Origin: VRUE01 sp963747765
GTDB taxonomy: Bacteria; Actinomycetota; Thermoleophilia; Solirubrobacterales; 70-9
Length of the DNA stretch: 64,000 nucleotides
Reading direction: 5' to 3'
Assembly: GCA_963747765.1 (NCBI GenBank)
Contig: CAVVGH010000009.1
Coordinates: 62,001 to 126,000, forward strand
Shown: one piece after another, positions 41,892-49,877 of the stretch
Numbering within the stretch: the first letter of the stretch is position 1
Layout: each line of letters begins with the position of its first letter
The notes under the pieces: model-generated
Databases searched by the model: none
The model's input: the letters and a program-made list of their open reading frames with translations, nothing else
Told to the model about the DNA's origin: nothing
Program-made: the position numbers and the translations under genes

Positions 41892-43256
41892 GTGAGCCGC
41901 GGCCGGCGCCGCGTGGTGAAGGCACTGATCGTGCTGGGCTCGGTGCTCGCCTTCCTCAGCGTGTTCGCGATCTGGGTGGAGCGCCAGGCGCTGAACACCA
42001 GCGACTGGGTCGACACCAGCGACCGCCTGATCCAGAACTCGACGATCCGCTCGGCGGTCGGCGAATACCTGGTCGACCAGCTCTACGCGAACGTCGACGT
42101 CGAAAAGGAACTGGAAGAGATCCTGCCCGGCGAAACCAAGCAACTCGCCGGCCCGGTCTCCGGCGGCCTGCGACAGGTGGCGGGCAGCGGGGCCGACCAG
42201 ATCCTCAAAACCTCGACCGCCCAAAGCCTCTGGCGAGACGCAAACCGAGCGGCGCACGAACAGCTCCTCGCCGTCCTGGAAAACAAGAAAGAAGCGGTCT
42301 CGACCGCGAACGGCGAGGTGACCCTCAATCTCGGCAGCCTGGTGACCAACCTCGCCGACCAGGTCGGGATCGGCGCCAACCTGGCCGAAAAGCTTCCCCC
42401 GGAGGCCGGGCAGGTGACGGTCCTGCGCTCCGACCAGCTGAAGACGGCCCAGAACATCGCGGTGGGCATCAAGGGCCTGGCGCTGGTCCTCTCGCTGCTC
42501 ACCCTGATCGCATTCGGCCTGGCCATCTACCTCTCCCGGGAGGGGCGCTGGGTGACCGTCCTGTTCTGTGGGATCGGCCTGATTGCCGCCGGCTTCGCGG
42601 TGATCGTCGCCCGCGAGGTGACCGGGGGGATCGTCGTCGGGCAGCTGGTGACCAAGGACAGCGTCAAACCGGCGGCCGAAGCTGCCTGGTCGATCTCCAC
42701 GTCGCTGATGATCAGCATCGCTACCACCGTGATCGTGGTCGGGGTGCTGTTCTGCGTCGCCGGCTGGCTCGCGTCGCCGACGGCGGCGGCGCGGACGAGC
42801 CGCAGAGGGCTGGCTCCGATCCTCCGCGACCACGTGGCATACGTCTACGCCGGCCTGGCGATCGTGGTCTGCATCTATTTCCTCTCGGCCCCGACCCAGA
42901 ACCTGCGCGCGTTCCTCACCACGCTCGCCATCGCCGGCTTGGCCGCCTTCGGTGTCCGCGAGCTGCGCGGACAGACAGCCGAGGAATTCCCGGATGCCGA
43001 CATGGGCGCCCTCGTCGGCCGCACCAGGGACCGCATGGTGGGTGCGGTGAGGAGCGCCAACATCGGCGAGCGCGCGTCGAAGCTGCGGCTGCCCGAGGTG
43101 CGCAAGGGCGCCGGCGTACTGCCGGCGGGCGAGGAGGACGCCCGCCTCGACCGTCTCGAGCGCCTTGCCACGCTCCACGAGAAGGGCGTCCTCGACGACG
43201 AGGAGTTCGCTGCCGAGAAGGCTCGGGTGCTCAACCGTGGCAACACCCCGGAGTGA
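41892..43256 (+). CDS. Multi-pass membrane protein with C-terminal SHOCT domain
   Basis: After one N-terminal helix (VKALIVLGSVLAFLSVFAIW) comes an external region (about 40-190), then four more membrane helices (GLALVLSLLTLIAFGLAIYL, VLFCGIGLIAAGFAVIV, MISIATTVIVVGVLFCVAG, VYAGLAIVVCIYFLS) and a cytoplasmic tail ending in a SHOCT module (DRLERLATLHEKGVLDDEEF). SHOCT is an oligomerisation motif. The start is the GTG at 41892. It ends just before the oppositely oriented tRNA-Thr gene. The biological role is unknown. Confidence 0.8.
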   Translation: MSRGRRRVVKALIVLGSVLAFLSVFAIWVERQALNTSDWVDTSDRLIQNSTIRSAVGEYLVDQLYANVDVEKELEEILPGETKQLAGPVSGGLRQVAGSGADQILKTSTAQSLWRDANRAAHEQLLAVLENKKEAVSTANGEVTLNLGSLVTNLADQVGIGANLAEKLPPEAGQVTVLRSDQLKTAQNIAVGIKGLALVLSLLTLIAFGLAIYLSREGRWVTVLFCGIGLIAAGFAVIVAREVTGGIVVGQLVTKDSVKPAAEAAWSISTSLMISIATTVIVVGVLFCVAGWLASPTAAARTSRRGLAPILRDHVAYVYAGLAIVVCIYFLSAPTQNLRAFLTTLAIAGLAAFGVRELRGQTAEEFPDADMGALVGRTRDRMVGAVRSANIGERASKLRLPEVRKGAGVLPAGEEDARLDRLERLATLHEKGVLDDEEFAAEKARVLNRGNTPE

Positions 43257-43259
43257 AAG

Positions 43260-43332
43260 AGCCCGCCTCCGGAATCGAACCGGAAACCTCTTGATTACAA
43301 ATCAAGTGCTCTACCAATTGAGCTAGGCGGGC
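43260..43332 (-). tRNA. tRNA-Thr (anticodon TGT)
   Basis: On the minus strand the sequence folds as a complete cloverleaf: acceptor GCCCGCC/GGCGGGC, D-arm around GCTCAATTGGTAGAGC, anticodon arm CTTGA-TTTGTAA-TCAAG with anticodon TGT (reads ACA), and T-arm CCGGTTCGATTCCGG. Length is 73 without the CCA, which is not encoded. The discriminator base is T. It lies between two plus-strand genes. Confidence 0.97.
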
Positions 43333-43335
43333 CGT

Positions 43336-44370
43336 ATGTCGAATATAGACGCCATGGGCAAGGACGCGAATGGTGGCGACGTGACGTTCCGATTTCTGCG
43401 TGCGGACGAGGCGAAACTGCTGAGCGAGGCAATCCGGGCCGCCTACGGAGACACCTATGACGTGCGCTGGGTGTACGACCCGGCCGAGGTCGCGCGACGG
43501 CTGGCGGCTGGGGCCTATGTCTCCTGCATCGCGGCGTCCGCAGACGGCGAGCTCCTCTGCCACGAGGGCATGAGCCTGGCCGCAGCGGGTGACGCAGTCG
43601 GGCATTCCGGCCAGGCGGTGACGATGCCCGCGGCTCGCGGTCAGCACCTCTTCACTCGCACCAAGCGTCACCTGATGGATTGGGCCAAAGAGCAAGGGCT
43701 TGCCGGCATGTACAGCGAGGCGACCGCCGCACACCCCTACAGCCAGCGCGCCAATCTTGACCTGGGCGCGCACGAGACCGGCTTGCTGCTGGGCTGGATC
43801 CCGGCATCCGTCTCGAACGACGCGGCCGCCGAGCAGCGCCCCCGCCGCCAGTCGGCGGCGCTCTTCTACGCCAAGCTGAACGACGGACACGAGCGGCAGG
43901 CCTACGCACCCGAGCGGCACCGGCAGATCGTGCACCAGACCCTCGAGCTGTGTGGGCTGCGCGGCTCGCTCGCCGACCCGCCGGCGGGCACCGAGCTCGC
44001 CCCGCGAACCGAGCTGCACGTCGAGGTGGACGCGAGCCACAACCTCGCGGTGATCACGGTCCACGTGCCGGGGGCGGACCTCGAGACCGAGGTCGCCGCG
44101 GAGCGGCACCATCTGTTCCACCGCCTTGGGCTGGACGCCGTCTACCTCGACCTCCCCCTGGAGAACCCCGGCACAGCCCTGGTCGCCGACCATCTCGAGC
44201 GGCTCGGCGTCTCCTACGCAGGCGTCTTCCCCAACAACAAGACCAGCGGCGATGTGCTCCGCATGCAGTCCCTGCACCGAGCCAGGATCGACCCCGGCGA
44301 AGTCGCCGTGGCCTCTGACCACGGGCGCCAACTGCTCGACTACGTTATCGCCGACATGGAGGCGCGTTGA
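43336..44370 (+). CDS. GNAT-fold protein, two-domain, unknown substrate
   Basis: The N-terminal half (about 15-165) resembles an acetyltransferase: FRFLRADEAKLLSEAIRAAYG, SCIAASADGELLCHEGMSL, TMPAARGQHLFTRTKRHLMD (acetyl-CoA loop region) and GMYSEATAAHPYSQRANLDL. The C-terminal half (about 205-340) may be a second degenerate GNAT domain, with VYLDLPLENPGTALVADHLE. ATG 43336 directly follows the tRNA gene; ATG 43354 is an alternative. The stop overlaps the next gene's TTG (TTGA). Such proteins are common in signalling clusters of actinobacteria, but no role is established. Confidence 0.65.
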   Translation: MSNIDAMGKDANGGDVTFRFLRADEAKLLSEAIRAAYGDTYDVRWVYDPAEVARRLAAGAYVSCIAASADGELLCHEGMSLAAAGDAVGHSGQAVTMPAARGQHLFTRTKRHLMDWAKEQGLAGMYSEATAAHPYSQRANLDLGAHETGLLLGWIPASVSNDAAAEQRPRRQSAALFYAKLNDGHERQAYAPERHRQIVHQTLELCGLRGSLADPPAGTELAPRTELHVEVDASHNLAVITVHVPGADLETEVAAERHHLFHRLGLDAVYLDLPLENPGTALVADHLERLGVSYAGVFPNNKTSGDVLRMQSLHRARIDPGEVAVASDHGRQLLDYVIADMEAR

Positions 44371-45470
44371 GACAGGCCGGACCGATCGCGGTCTACGGCG
44401 CCACCGGGTTCACCGGCGGGTTGATCGCGCGGGAGCTGCGCCGGCGCGGCGCGGACGTGCTGCTCGCCGGACGGGACCGCGCCAGGCTGGAGTCCCTCGC
44501 CGAGGAATTGGGCGGCGCGGCCGTGGCGGCCGTCTCGCTGGACGACGGCGCCGCCCTCCGCGAGATGCTCGAGCCCTGCGCGGCGCTCGTTGCCTGTGCC
44601 GGACCCTTCGCCCAGCACGGCGAGCCCCTGGTGGCCGCCGCCGTCGAGACCGGCACCAATTACCTCGACACGACCGGCGAGCAGCAATTCATCAAGCTCG
44701 TCTTCGACGAGTACGGAGCGAGGGCGGCGCGGCGCGAGGCAGCGCTGGTCCCGGCGATGGGGTTCGACTTCGCGCCCGGCGACATGCTGGCGGCGCTTGC
44801 CTCCGAGGGGATGGGTCCGCTGAAGGAGATCGTCGTCGCCTATTGCGTGCACGGCTTCGTGCCGACCCACGGCACCGCGCTCTCGGCTCTGGAGATCGTC
44901 CGCGGCGGCGACGTCGTCTGGAGCAACGGCGAGTGGGGTCCGGCCCCGCGCAGCGCCAACGGCGGCCGCTGGCGCTTTCCCGAGCCGGTTGGCGAGCGGT
45001 CGATGCTGCGCTATCCGGCCGGCGAGCAGATCACCGTTCCGCGCCACGTCGACACAGCACGCGTTCGCACCCTGCTCAATGGCATGGTGACACCCAGCCG
45101 CCTGACTCCCCTGGCGGCAGCCGCGACCCCGCTGCTGGCGCTGGCGATGCGAACCCCGCTGCGCCGGGCAAGCGGAGCGCTGGTCCGGCGTCTGCCGGCC
45201 GCACCGAGCGCGCGCCACCGCCAGACGTGCCGGTTCGTGATCGACTGCGAGGCAAGGGCAGCGGGTCGAGCCCGCCGCGCCACGGCGCGCGGAGTCGACG
45301 TCTACGGCCTCACGGCGGCCAGCCTTGCGCAGGGCGCACTGCTCTGCGCAGCCCCGACCTATGAGCGCAGCGGCGCCCTGAGCCCCGCCCAGGCCTTCGA
45401 TCCCGCGTCCTTCCTCGACAGTCTCGCCGAGGCCGGGCTCTCCACCGAGGTCGAGCCGTCGCCCGCCTAA
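44367..45470 (+). CDS. Saccharopine dehydrogenase-like / trans-acting enoyl reductase family protein
   Basis: This 367-residue NAD(P)-binding protein begins IAVYGATGFTGGLIARELRR, followed by ALVACAGPFAQHGEPLVAAA and TNYLDTTGEQQFIK, as in the saccharopine dehydrogenase/trans-acting enoyl reductase family (Mycobacterium Rv2449c/Rv2953 type). Lipid or polyketide reduction is possible; saccharopine metabolism is unlikely. The TTG start overlaps the preceding stop (TTGA), so the two genes are coupled. Confidence 0.8.
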   Translation: MRQAGPIAVYGATGFTGGLIARELRRRGADVLLAGRDRARLESLAEELGGAAVAAVSLDDGAALREMLEPCAALVACAGPFAQHGEPLVAAAVETGTNYLDTTGEQQFIKLVFDEYGARAARREAALVPAMGFDFAPGDMLAALASEGMGPLKEIVVAYCVHGFVPTHGTALSALEIVRGGDVVWSNGEWGPAPRSANGGRWRFPEPVGERSMLRYPAGEQITVPRHVDTARVRTLLNGMVTPSRLTPLAAAATPLLALAMRTPLRRASGALVRRLPAAPSARHRQTCRFVIDCEARAAGRARRATARGVDVYGLTAASLAQGALLCAAPTYERSGALSPAQAFDPASFLDSLAEAGLSTEVEPSPA

Positions 45471-45537
45471 CGGCTCAACGACATCCTCTGGGGTGCGTAA
45501 GCCGCACCGGGAGCGCCCGGATTGAAGCCGATCCAAT

Positions 45538-46251
45538 CTAGGCAGGCACCTCGCGGGAGTCGAGGTGAGCGGCAACCTTGCGCTTGACGCGCTGCAAAGC
45601 GTTGTCCACGGTCTTGGTGTCGCACTCGAGGTACTCGGCCGTCGTCTCGTAGGAGTGACCGTCCAGGTAGAGGGAGAGGACCCGGCTCTCCAGGTCTGAG
45701 AGCACCCCCGAGCTGCCCGAGAGGCAGGAGACGAGGCTCTTCAGCTCTTCCGATGCAACGACCTGATTGACGGGGTCGAAGACCGTTGGGCCCGGCAGGA
45801 TCTCGTCGAGGGTGGTGTCCGAATCGCCTGCGGCAGCTGGCGTTTGACTGAACGACACGTACTGGTTGAGCGGGGTGTGCTTGTTGCGACTCGCGGTCTT
45901 CACCGCGGTGATGATCTGCCGCGTGATGCAGAGCTCCGCGAAGCTGCGGAAGCTCGACTCGCGATCGCTGCGGTAGTCGCGAACCGCCTTGTAGAGCCCG
46001 AGCAGGCCTTCCTGAATGAGGTCTTCGCTGTCCCCACCAAGCAGAAAGTACGAAGACGCCTTGAGCCGCACGAAACCGCGGTAGCGACGGATGATCGCGT
46101 CGTAGGCGTCGCTGTGTCCCTCCTTGGCAAGAGCGACCAGGTAGTGATCATCAAGCTCAGGTTGAGAGTTAGTGTCCAGCCGCGGACGAGCAGAGCCGCC
46201 GCGCCGTCCGTTGGGGAGCCGCATTTCCTGCGTAGGCGTCGATAGTGCCAC
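45538..46251 (-). CDS. sigH: Sigma-70 family factor of the SigH (sigma-30) type
   Basis: Region 2 is strikingly like sporulation sigma-H of Bacillus: YDAIIRRYRGFVRLKASSYF, GDSEDLIQEGLLGLYKAVRD, FAELCITRQIITAVKTASRN and TPLNQYVSF. Region 4 (about 185-232) has LESRVLSLYLDGHSYETTAE and KTVDNALQRVKRKV. The frame is open upstream, but GTG 46251 preceded by AAGGAGAAGG fixes the start (237 residues). The gene has its own candidate promoter and a leader of about 100 nt. It follows cysS-rlmB, the same relative order as in Bacillus and relatives. Confidence 0.88.
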   Translation of the reverse strand: MALSTPTQEMRLPNGRRGGSARPRLDTNSQPELDDHYLVALAKEGHSDAYDAIIRRYRGFVRLKASSYFLLGGDSEDLIQEGLLGLYKAVRDYRSDRESSFRSFAELCITRQIITAVKTASRNKHTPLNQYVSFSQTPAAAGDSDTTLDEILPGPTVFDPVNQVVASEELKSLVSCLSGSSGVLSDLESRVLSLYLDGHSYETTAEYLECDTKTVDNALQRVKRKVAAHLDSREVPA

Positions 46252-46358
46252 AGATCCTTCTCCTTGACGAAGGGTCGTGGCGCCGTTACCTCCCCTGAGG
46301 CGCCCTTGACTGGGATTCCTCAGACTCAAGCTGAGGTTCACCCTTTATTGGCCGGGAA

Positions 46359-46386
46359 GTCTTACCGGCCTGCAGTGTTCTGTCAA
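46359..46386 (-). promoter_or_regulatory. sigH: Candidate promoter of the sigH-like gene
   Basis: A perfect -35 TTGACA (46386-46381) and a weaker -10 TAAGAC (46364-46359) are separated by 16 bases. The predicted start leaves a leader of about 100 nt containing CCTCAG...CTGAGG...CCTCAG segments, so two hairpins would be mutually exclusive, and a GGCGCC/GGCGCC pair just before the ribosome-binding site. Confidence 0.45.
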
Positions 46387-46423
46387 CCCCGAACTGACGT
46401 TCGTGCAACCGCCGTTGCAGGTG

Positions 46424-47107
46424 CTATGCAGCCGAGCGCTGCCGGATCGCCTCGAAGAGGAGTGCGGCCGCGGCGGCGGAGACGTTGAGCGAATCCACCT
46501 TCCCACGGCGCGGCAGCGCAACCAGCGCGTCGCATGCGGCGGCTACGCGAGGTCGAATCCCCTTTCCCTCACCGCCCAGCACGAGGACGGTCGAGGCGGT
46601 GAGATCGACGCTCCAGGGAGCCTGATCGGCGGCGGCGTCCGCGCCCCAGATCCAAAAGCCCGCATCGCGCGCCTCGCCGAGCCAGTCGGCGAGGTTGCGG
46701 ACCCGGGCTATGTCGAGATACTCGACGGCCCCCGCCGAGGCCTTGCATGCCACAGCGGTCACCTCCGCGGAGCGACGCTCCGGAATCACCAGCCCGGCCA
46801 CACCGGCGAGCTCGGCGGAGCGGCAAACCGCCCCGAGGTTGCGCGGATCCTGGACCTGGTCGAGAGCAACCAGCAGCTCACCCTTCTGCCCCAGCAGGGC
46901 GCGCGGGTCCGCATATCGGTACGGCTCTACCTCAGCGACGACCCCCTGGTGGTCGGCGGACCCGCACAGCCGCTGCAGCTCGTCCTGAGAGGTCTCGGGC
47001 GCCCTCCAAACGCGACTCACGCGCCGCCTGCCCCGCTCCGCCTCCTCAACCGGCCTTTTCCCGTAGATCACCGCGGCTGGCCCAGGGCGCCGCCCTGCGT
47101 CGCTCAC
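46424..47107 (-). CDS. rlmB: 23S rRNA 2'-O-methyltransferase, TrmH/SpoU family (RlmB type)
   Basis: The protein has the N-terminal substrate-binding domain (VIYGKRPVEEAERGRRRVSR, QGVVAEVEPY) and the SPOUT catalytic domain with motif 1 ALDQVQDPRNLGAVCRSAE, motif 2 LVLGGEGKGIRP and motif 3 VDSLNVSAAAAALLFEA. GTG 47107 overlaps the cysS stop (GTGA) and gives 227 residues, slightly short of typical 240-250. RlmB methylates the ribosomal peptidyl transferase loop; other family members modify tRNA, so the exact target is inferred from the cysS linkage. Confidence 0.88.
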   Translation of the reverse strand: MSDAGRRPGPAAVIYGKRPVEEAERGRRRVSRVWRAPETSQDELQRLCGSADHQGVVAEVEPYRYADPRALLGQKGELLVALDQVQDPRNLGAVCRSAELAGVAGLVIPERRSAEVTAVACKASAGAVEYLDIARVRNLADWLGEARDAGFWIWGADAAADQAPWSVDLTASTVLVLGGEGKGIRPRVAAACDALVALPRRGKVDSLNVSAAAAALLFEAIRQRSAA

Positions 47108-48570
47108 GTACGCCCTCGCGGCACGAGCGTGGCGCCTTCGGCTCCGTCTCGCACCTCCCATCCCAGGCCCGCGAGGCGATCGCGGATCTCATCGGCGCGC
47201 TCGAAGTCCTTCGCCTCCCGCGCCTCCTGCCGCTCCGCCAGCAGCGCCTCCGCCTCGGTGTCGCCATCCCGCTGCTCGCTCGCCAGCGACTCAAGGCCAA
47301 CCAGGTACAACATCTCCCGCAGCGCCTCCGGCGCCCCGAGCACCTCCTCCCGGTTCGCTTCGGCGACCAGCTCGAACGCCTCGGCCATCGCCCGCGGGGT
47401 GTTGAAATCGTCCGCCAATGCGCCCCTAAACGCCTCGAGCCGCACGGCTGCAGGGGATTCCGGGGGGATCCCGGCGGAGCCTCCCCGCTGTTGCTCCGTC
47501 AGGGACCGCCCGGCTGCAGGGGATTCCGGGGGGATCCCGGCGGAGCCTCCCCGCTGTTGCTCCGTCGGGGGCCGCCCGGAATCCCCTGCAGCCGGGTGCT
47601 CACGAAAGAAGTTCCGCAGCCGCTCGACCCGCGCCATGGCCTGCTCCATCTGGCCGCTGTCGAAGGCCAGCGGCTGGCGGTAGTGGCCCGAGATCAGGTA
47701 GTCGACCACGGCCTCGCGCCCGTAGCGGTCGAGCGCCTCGGAGAGCTGGAAGATGTTCCCCTCGGACTTCGCCATCTTCTCGCTGTCGCTCTCGATCATC
47801 CCGTTGTGCATCCAGACCCGCGCGAAGGGCCGGCCGGCCGCCTCGGACTGGGCTATCTCGTTCTCGTGATGGGGAAAGACGAGGTCGGACCCCCCGCCGT
47901 GAATCGCGAACGACGGCCCCAGCTCGGCCTCCGCCATCGCCGAGCACTCGATATGCCAGCCGGGCCGCCCAGGGCCCCAGGGCGAGTCCCAGGACGTGTC
48001 CTCACCCTCCTTGTGGGCCTTCCACAGCGCGAAGTCGAGCGGACTCTCCTTCAGCGAGGTTGAGCCGGCCTCCTCGCCCTGGTCCATGTCCTCGGCGCGG
48101 CGGTTGGAGAGCTTGCCGTAGCCCTCGAAGCTCCGCACCCGGAAGTAGACGTCTCCGCCGGACTCGTACGCGTGCCCAGACTCGACCAGCTCGGCGATCA
48201 GCGCCACGATCCCCTCTATCGTCTGGCTCGCCAGCGGCTCGGCGTCCGGCCTCCCAAGCCCCAGCCGGCCGGTGTCCTCGAGGTACGCCTCGGCCATGCT
48301 CGCGGCGAACTCCGCCGAGGGATTGCCGGCCTCGCGAGCGGCATCGTAGATCTTGTCGTTGATGTCCGTAACGTTGACGACCAGTCTCACCCGGTATCCC
48401 TCCGAGCGGAGGAGCCGCGCGAGCAGCGAGAAGACGACAAAGGGCCGGGCGTTGCCGATGTGGATACGGCTGTAGACCGTTGGCCCGCAGGCGTATATCC
48501 CGACCTCCTCGCCCGGGTCAAGCGCCATGAGCTCCCCGCTGAGCGTGTCTTTGATCCGCACCGCTTGCAT
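47104..48570 (-). CDS. cysS: Cysteinyl-tRNA synthetase with an in-frame repeat insertion
   Basis: The class I synthetase charges tRNA-Cys. The catalytic core is intact: YACGPTVYSRIHIGNAR (HIGH-type motif and first zinc ligand), GWHIECSAMA, FPHHENEIAQSEA and KMAKSEGN (KMSKS motif). Residues about 326-375, between the stem-contact region and ALADDFNTPRAM, consist of two copies of a 22-residue unit containing TEQQRGGSAGIPPESPAA, which other CysRS do not have. The insert is a palindromic repeat (47446-47593) kept in frame. It overlaps rlmB by four bases. Confidence 0.93.
   Translation of the reverse strand: MQAVRIKDTLSGELMALDPGEEVGIYACGPTVYSRIHIGNARPFVVFSLLARLLRSEGYRVRLVVNVTDINDKIYDAAREAGNPSAEFAASMAEAYLEDTGRLGLGRPDAEPLASQTIEGIVALIAELVESGHAYESGGDVYFRVRSFEGYGKLSNRRAEDMDQGEEAGSTSLKESPLDFALWKAHKEGEDTSWDSPWGPGRPGWHIECSAMAEAELGPSFAIHGGGSDLVFPHHENEIAQSEAAGRPFARVWMHNGMIESDSEKMAKSEGNIFQLSEALDRYGREAVVDYLISGHYRQPLAFDSGQMEQAMARVERLRNFFREHPAAGDSGRPPTEQQRGGSAGIPPESPAAGRSLTEQQRGGSAGIPPESPAAVRLEAFRGALADDFNTPRAMAEAFELVAEANREEVLGAPEALREMLYLVGLESLASEQRDGDTEAEALLAERQEAREAKDFERADEIRDRLAGLGWEVRDGAEGATLVPRGRT
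47446..47593. repeat. Palindromic repeat inserted in frame within cysS
   Basis: Two 66-bp direct units (47446 and 47512) are followed by an inverted end: GGCTGCAGGGGATTCC at the left (47446-47461) and GGAATCCCCTGCAGCC at the right (47578-47593). Each unit also holds the small palindrome CCGGGGGGATCCCGG. The structure resembles protein-coding palindromic elements known from Rickettsia. Confidence 0.85.
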
Positions 48571-48667
48571 CGGTGGCGGATGCTAGTGGGCAGCCGGCCG
48601 ACGCTCCCCGCGCGCAGAGGCCTGATGCGGGTCGTGCGTCTGCGCGCGCTTCTTGTGTTGAGAGAAA

Positions 48668-48796
48668 CAGCCTCCCCCTGTGTGCCCTCCTACTTGCAGG
48701 TGAGGAGGGCAGACAGGGGGAGGCGGTGTAGGGCCCGGGCGGTCAGGGGCTGCGGGCGTCGTTCCGCGAGATGTGGCCAGAGGGAAGCGGATACGA
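48668..48796 (+). repeat. Composite repeat copy 3 (modules A and B, no palindrome array)
   Basis: The head hairpin (48668-48725, arms around GTGCCCTCC and GGAGGGCAGACAGGGGG) and the body (48726-48796, with GGCGGTCAGGGGCTGCGGGC and CGTCGTTCCGCGAGATGTGG) align with copies 1 and 2, down to the final GCGGATACGA. Module C is absent: the sequence continues with unrelated DNA. The element lies upstream of cysS. In the rest of 48571-48873 no gene is supported. Confidence 0.82.
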
Positions 48797-48873
48797 ACCC
48801 GAAGGCGAGTGGCCGAGTCGCAGGTTCGCGGCCGCCTCGCGGCGTACTGCCCGCGGATCAACGACTCAGGTCG

Positions 48874-49857
48874 CTAGAAGGTGCGGTAGCCGGCGCCGGA
48901 GGCAACGGCCTCGCTGCGCGCCCAGGAAGGAGCTGTCTCCTCAGCGGCCGCAAGGACCTCGCGCCGTGCCCTGCGGGCGCTCGCCTTGATCTCCTCCTCA
49001 GCTGCCTGGCGCCCCCTCTCTTCGCGCTGCTCGCCCTGCTGGCGGATCCGATCCGACTCGGCCTTGAGCTGCTCCTCGGCGCGGGCGCGCGCCTTCTCCT
49101 CCGCCTCCCCTTCCACCTTCTCGACGAGCTTGCGAACCCGTTCCTCGGCCTCCCGCCGAACATCCTCGGTTCCCTGCATGACGCGCTCCTCGATCTCGGC
49201 CTCCAACCTGACCGCCGTCTCATGCGCCTCCGCGGCTGCGGCCTCGGCATCGGCGGCGCGCTGCTCGGCGGCCGCAATCCGCCGGTCGGCCTCCCGCTGC
49301 GTCTCTTCGATCCTCTCCCGCACCCGCTGTCCAGCCTTCTCTTCGGTGTGCTTGATCGCCTCGGCGATCGCCTGATCTGAGTCGCTCTTCAGAGCGCTGA
49401 GCTCAACGGCAAGCGCTTCACGGTCCGCCTGGGCACGCTGTTGGGCCTGCTCGAACGCCCGCTCGGCCCGGTCCCTGGCCTCCTCGGTCCTGGCCAGACG
49501 GACCTCGGCCTCGCGCCGTTTGTGGCGTTCCGCGGCGATGCGCTCCCGGCCCTCGTCGGAGAGCTTGCGGAGGGCAACCATCGCCCGCTGCTTCAGCTCG
49601 GCACGAGCCTCCTCGACCCGGGCATCCGCCTGCGCGACCCTCTGCTCGGCCTCGGCGACGCGATCCTCGGCCATCCGCACCCAGGCCAATGCCTGCTTGG
49701 CGACACCGTGCATCTCCTCGGTCGCCTCGCTGACCCCTGTCAACCGTACTGCAGGCTCGCCCATGCCGCCGGAACCTACTACGGGCGTCGGAGGGCTGCC
49801 ATCCGGGTCCCGGTCGAAACCGCCGTAAATTGCGCGGACAGGCCCCTCGAGCTCCAC
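48874..49857 (-). CDS. Long coiled-coil protein, unknown function
   Basis: Nearly the whole protein from about residue 45 to 300 is a charged coiled coil (AEAEQRVAQADARVEEARAE and similar, very rich in Glu, Arg and Ala), with a short tail ending SGAGYRTF. No membrane segment or DivIVA signature is clear. The start may be the GTG at 49857 (20 bases after the acyl-CoA synthetase) or ATG 49764, from where the sequence is more regular. Roles in cell-envelope or cytoskeletal scaffolding are plausible but unproven. Confidence 0.65.
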   Translation of the reverse strand: MELEGPVRAIYGGFDRDPDGSPPTPVVGSGGMGEPAVRLTGVSEATEEMHGVAKQALAWVRMAEDRVAEAEQRVAQADARVEEARAELKQRAMVALRKLSDEGRERIAAERHKRREAEVRLARTEEARDRAERAFEQAQQRAQADREALAVELSALKSDSDQAIAEAIKHTEEKAGQRVRERIEETQREADRRIAAAEQRAADAEAAAAEAHETAVRLEAEIEERVMQGTEDVRREAEERVRKLVEKVEGEAEEKARARAEEQLKAESDRIRQQGEQREERGRQAAEEEIKASARRARREVLAAAEETAPSWARSEAVASGAGYRTF

Positions 49858-49877
49858 CAGAGCGCGGCGAGAAACCG

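Noticed and set aside
40881..43178. 765-residue minus-strand protein
   Set aside because: Only the last 305 residues form a real VOC protein. The rest is antisense to the SHOCT membrane protein and has no domain, a common artefact at high GC.
46252..46358. c-di-AMP or c-di-GMP riboswitch in the sigH leader
   Set aside because: Hairpins are present, but the conserved core sequences of those riboswitch classes could not be found.
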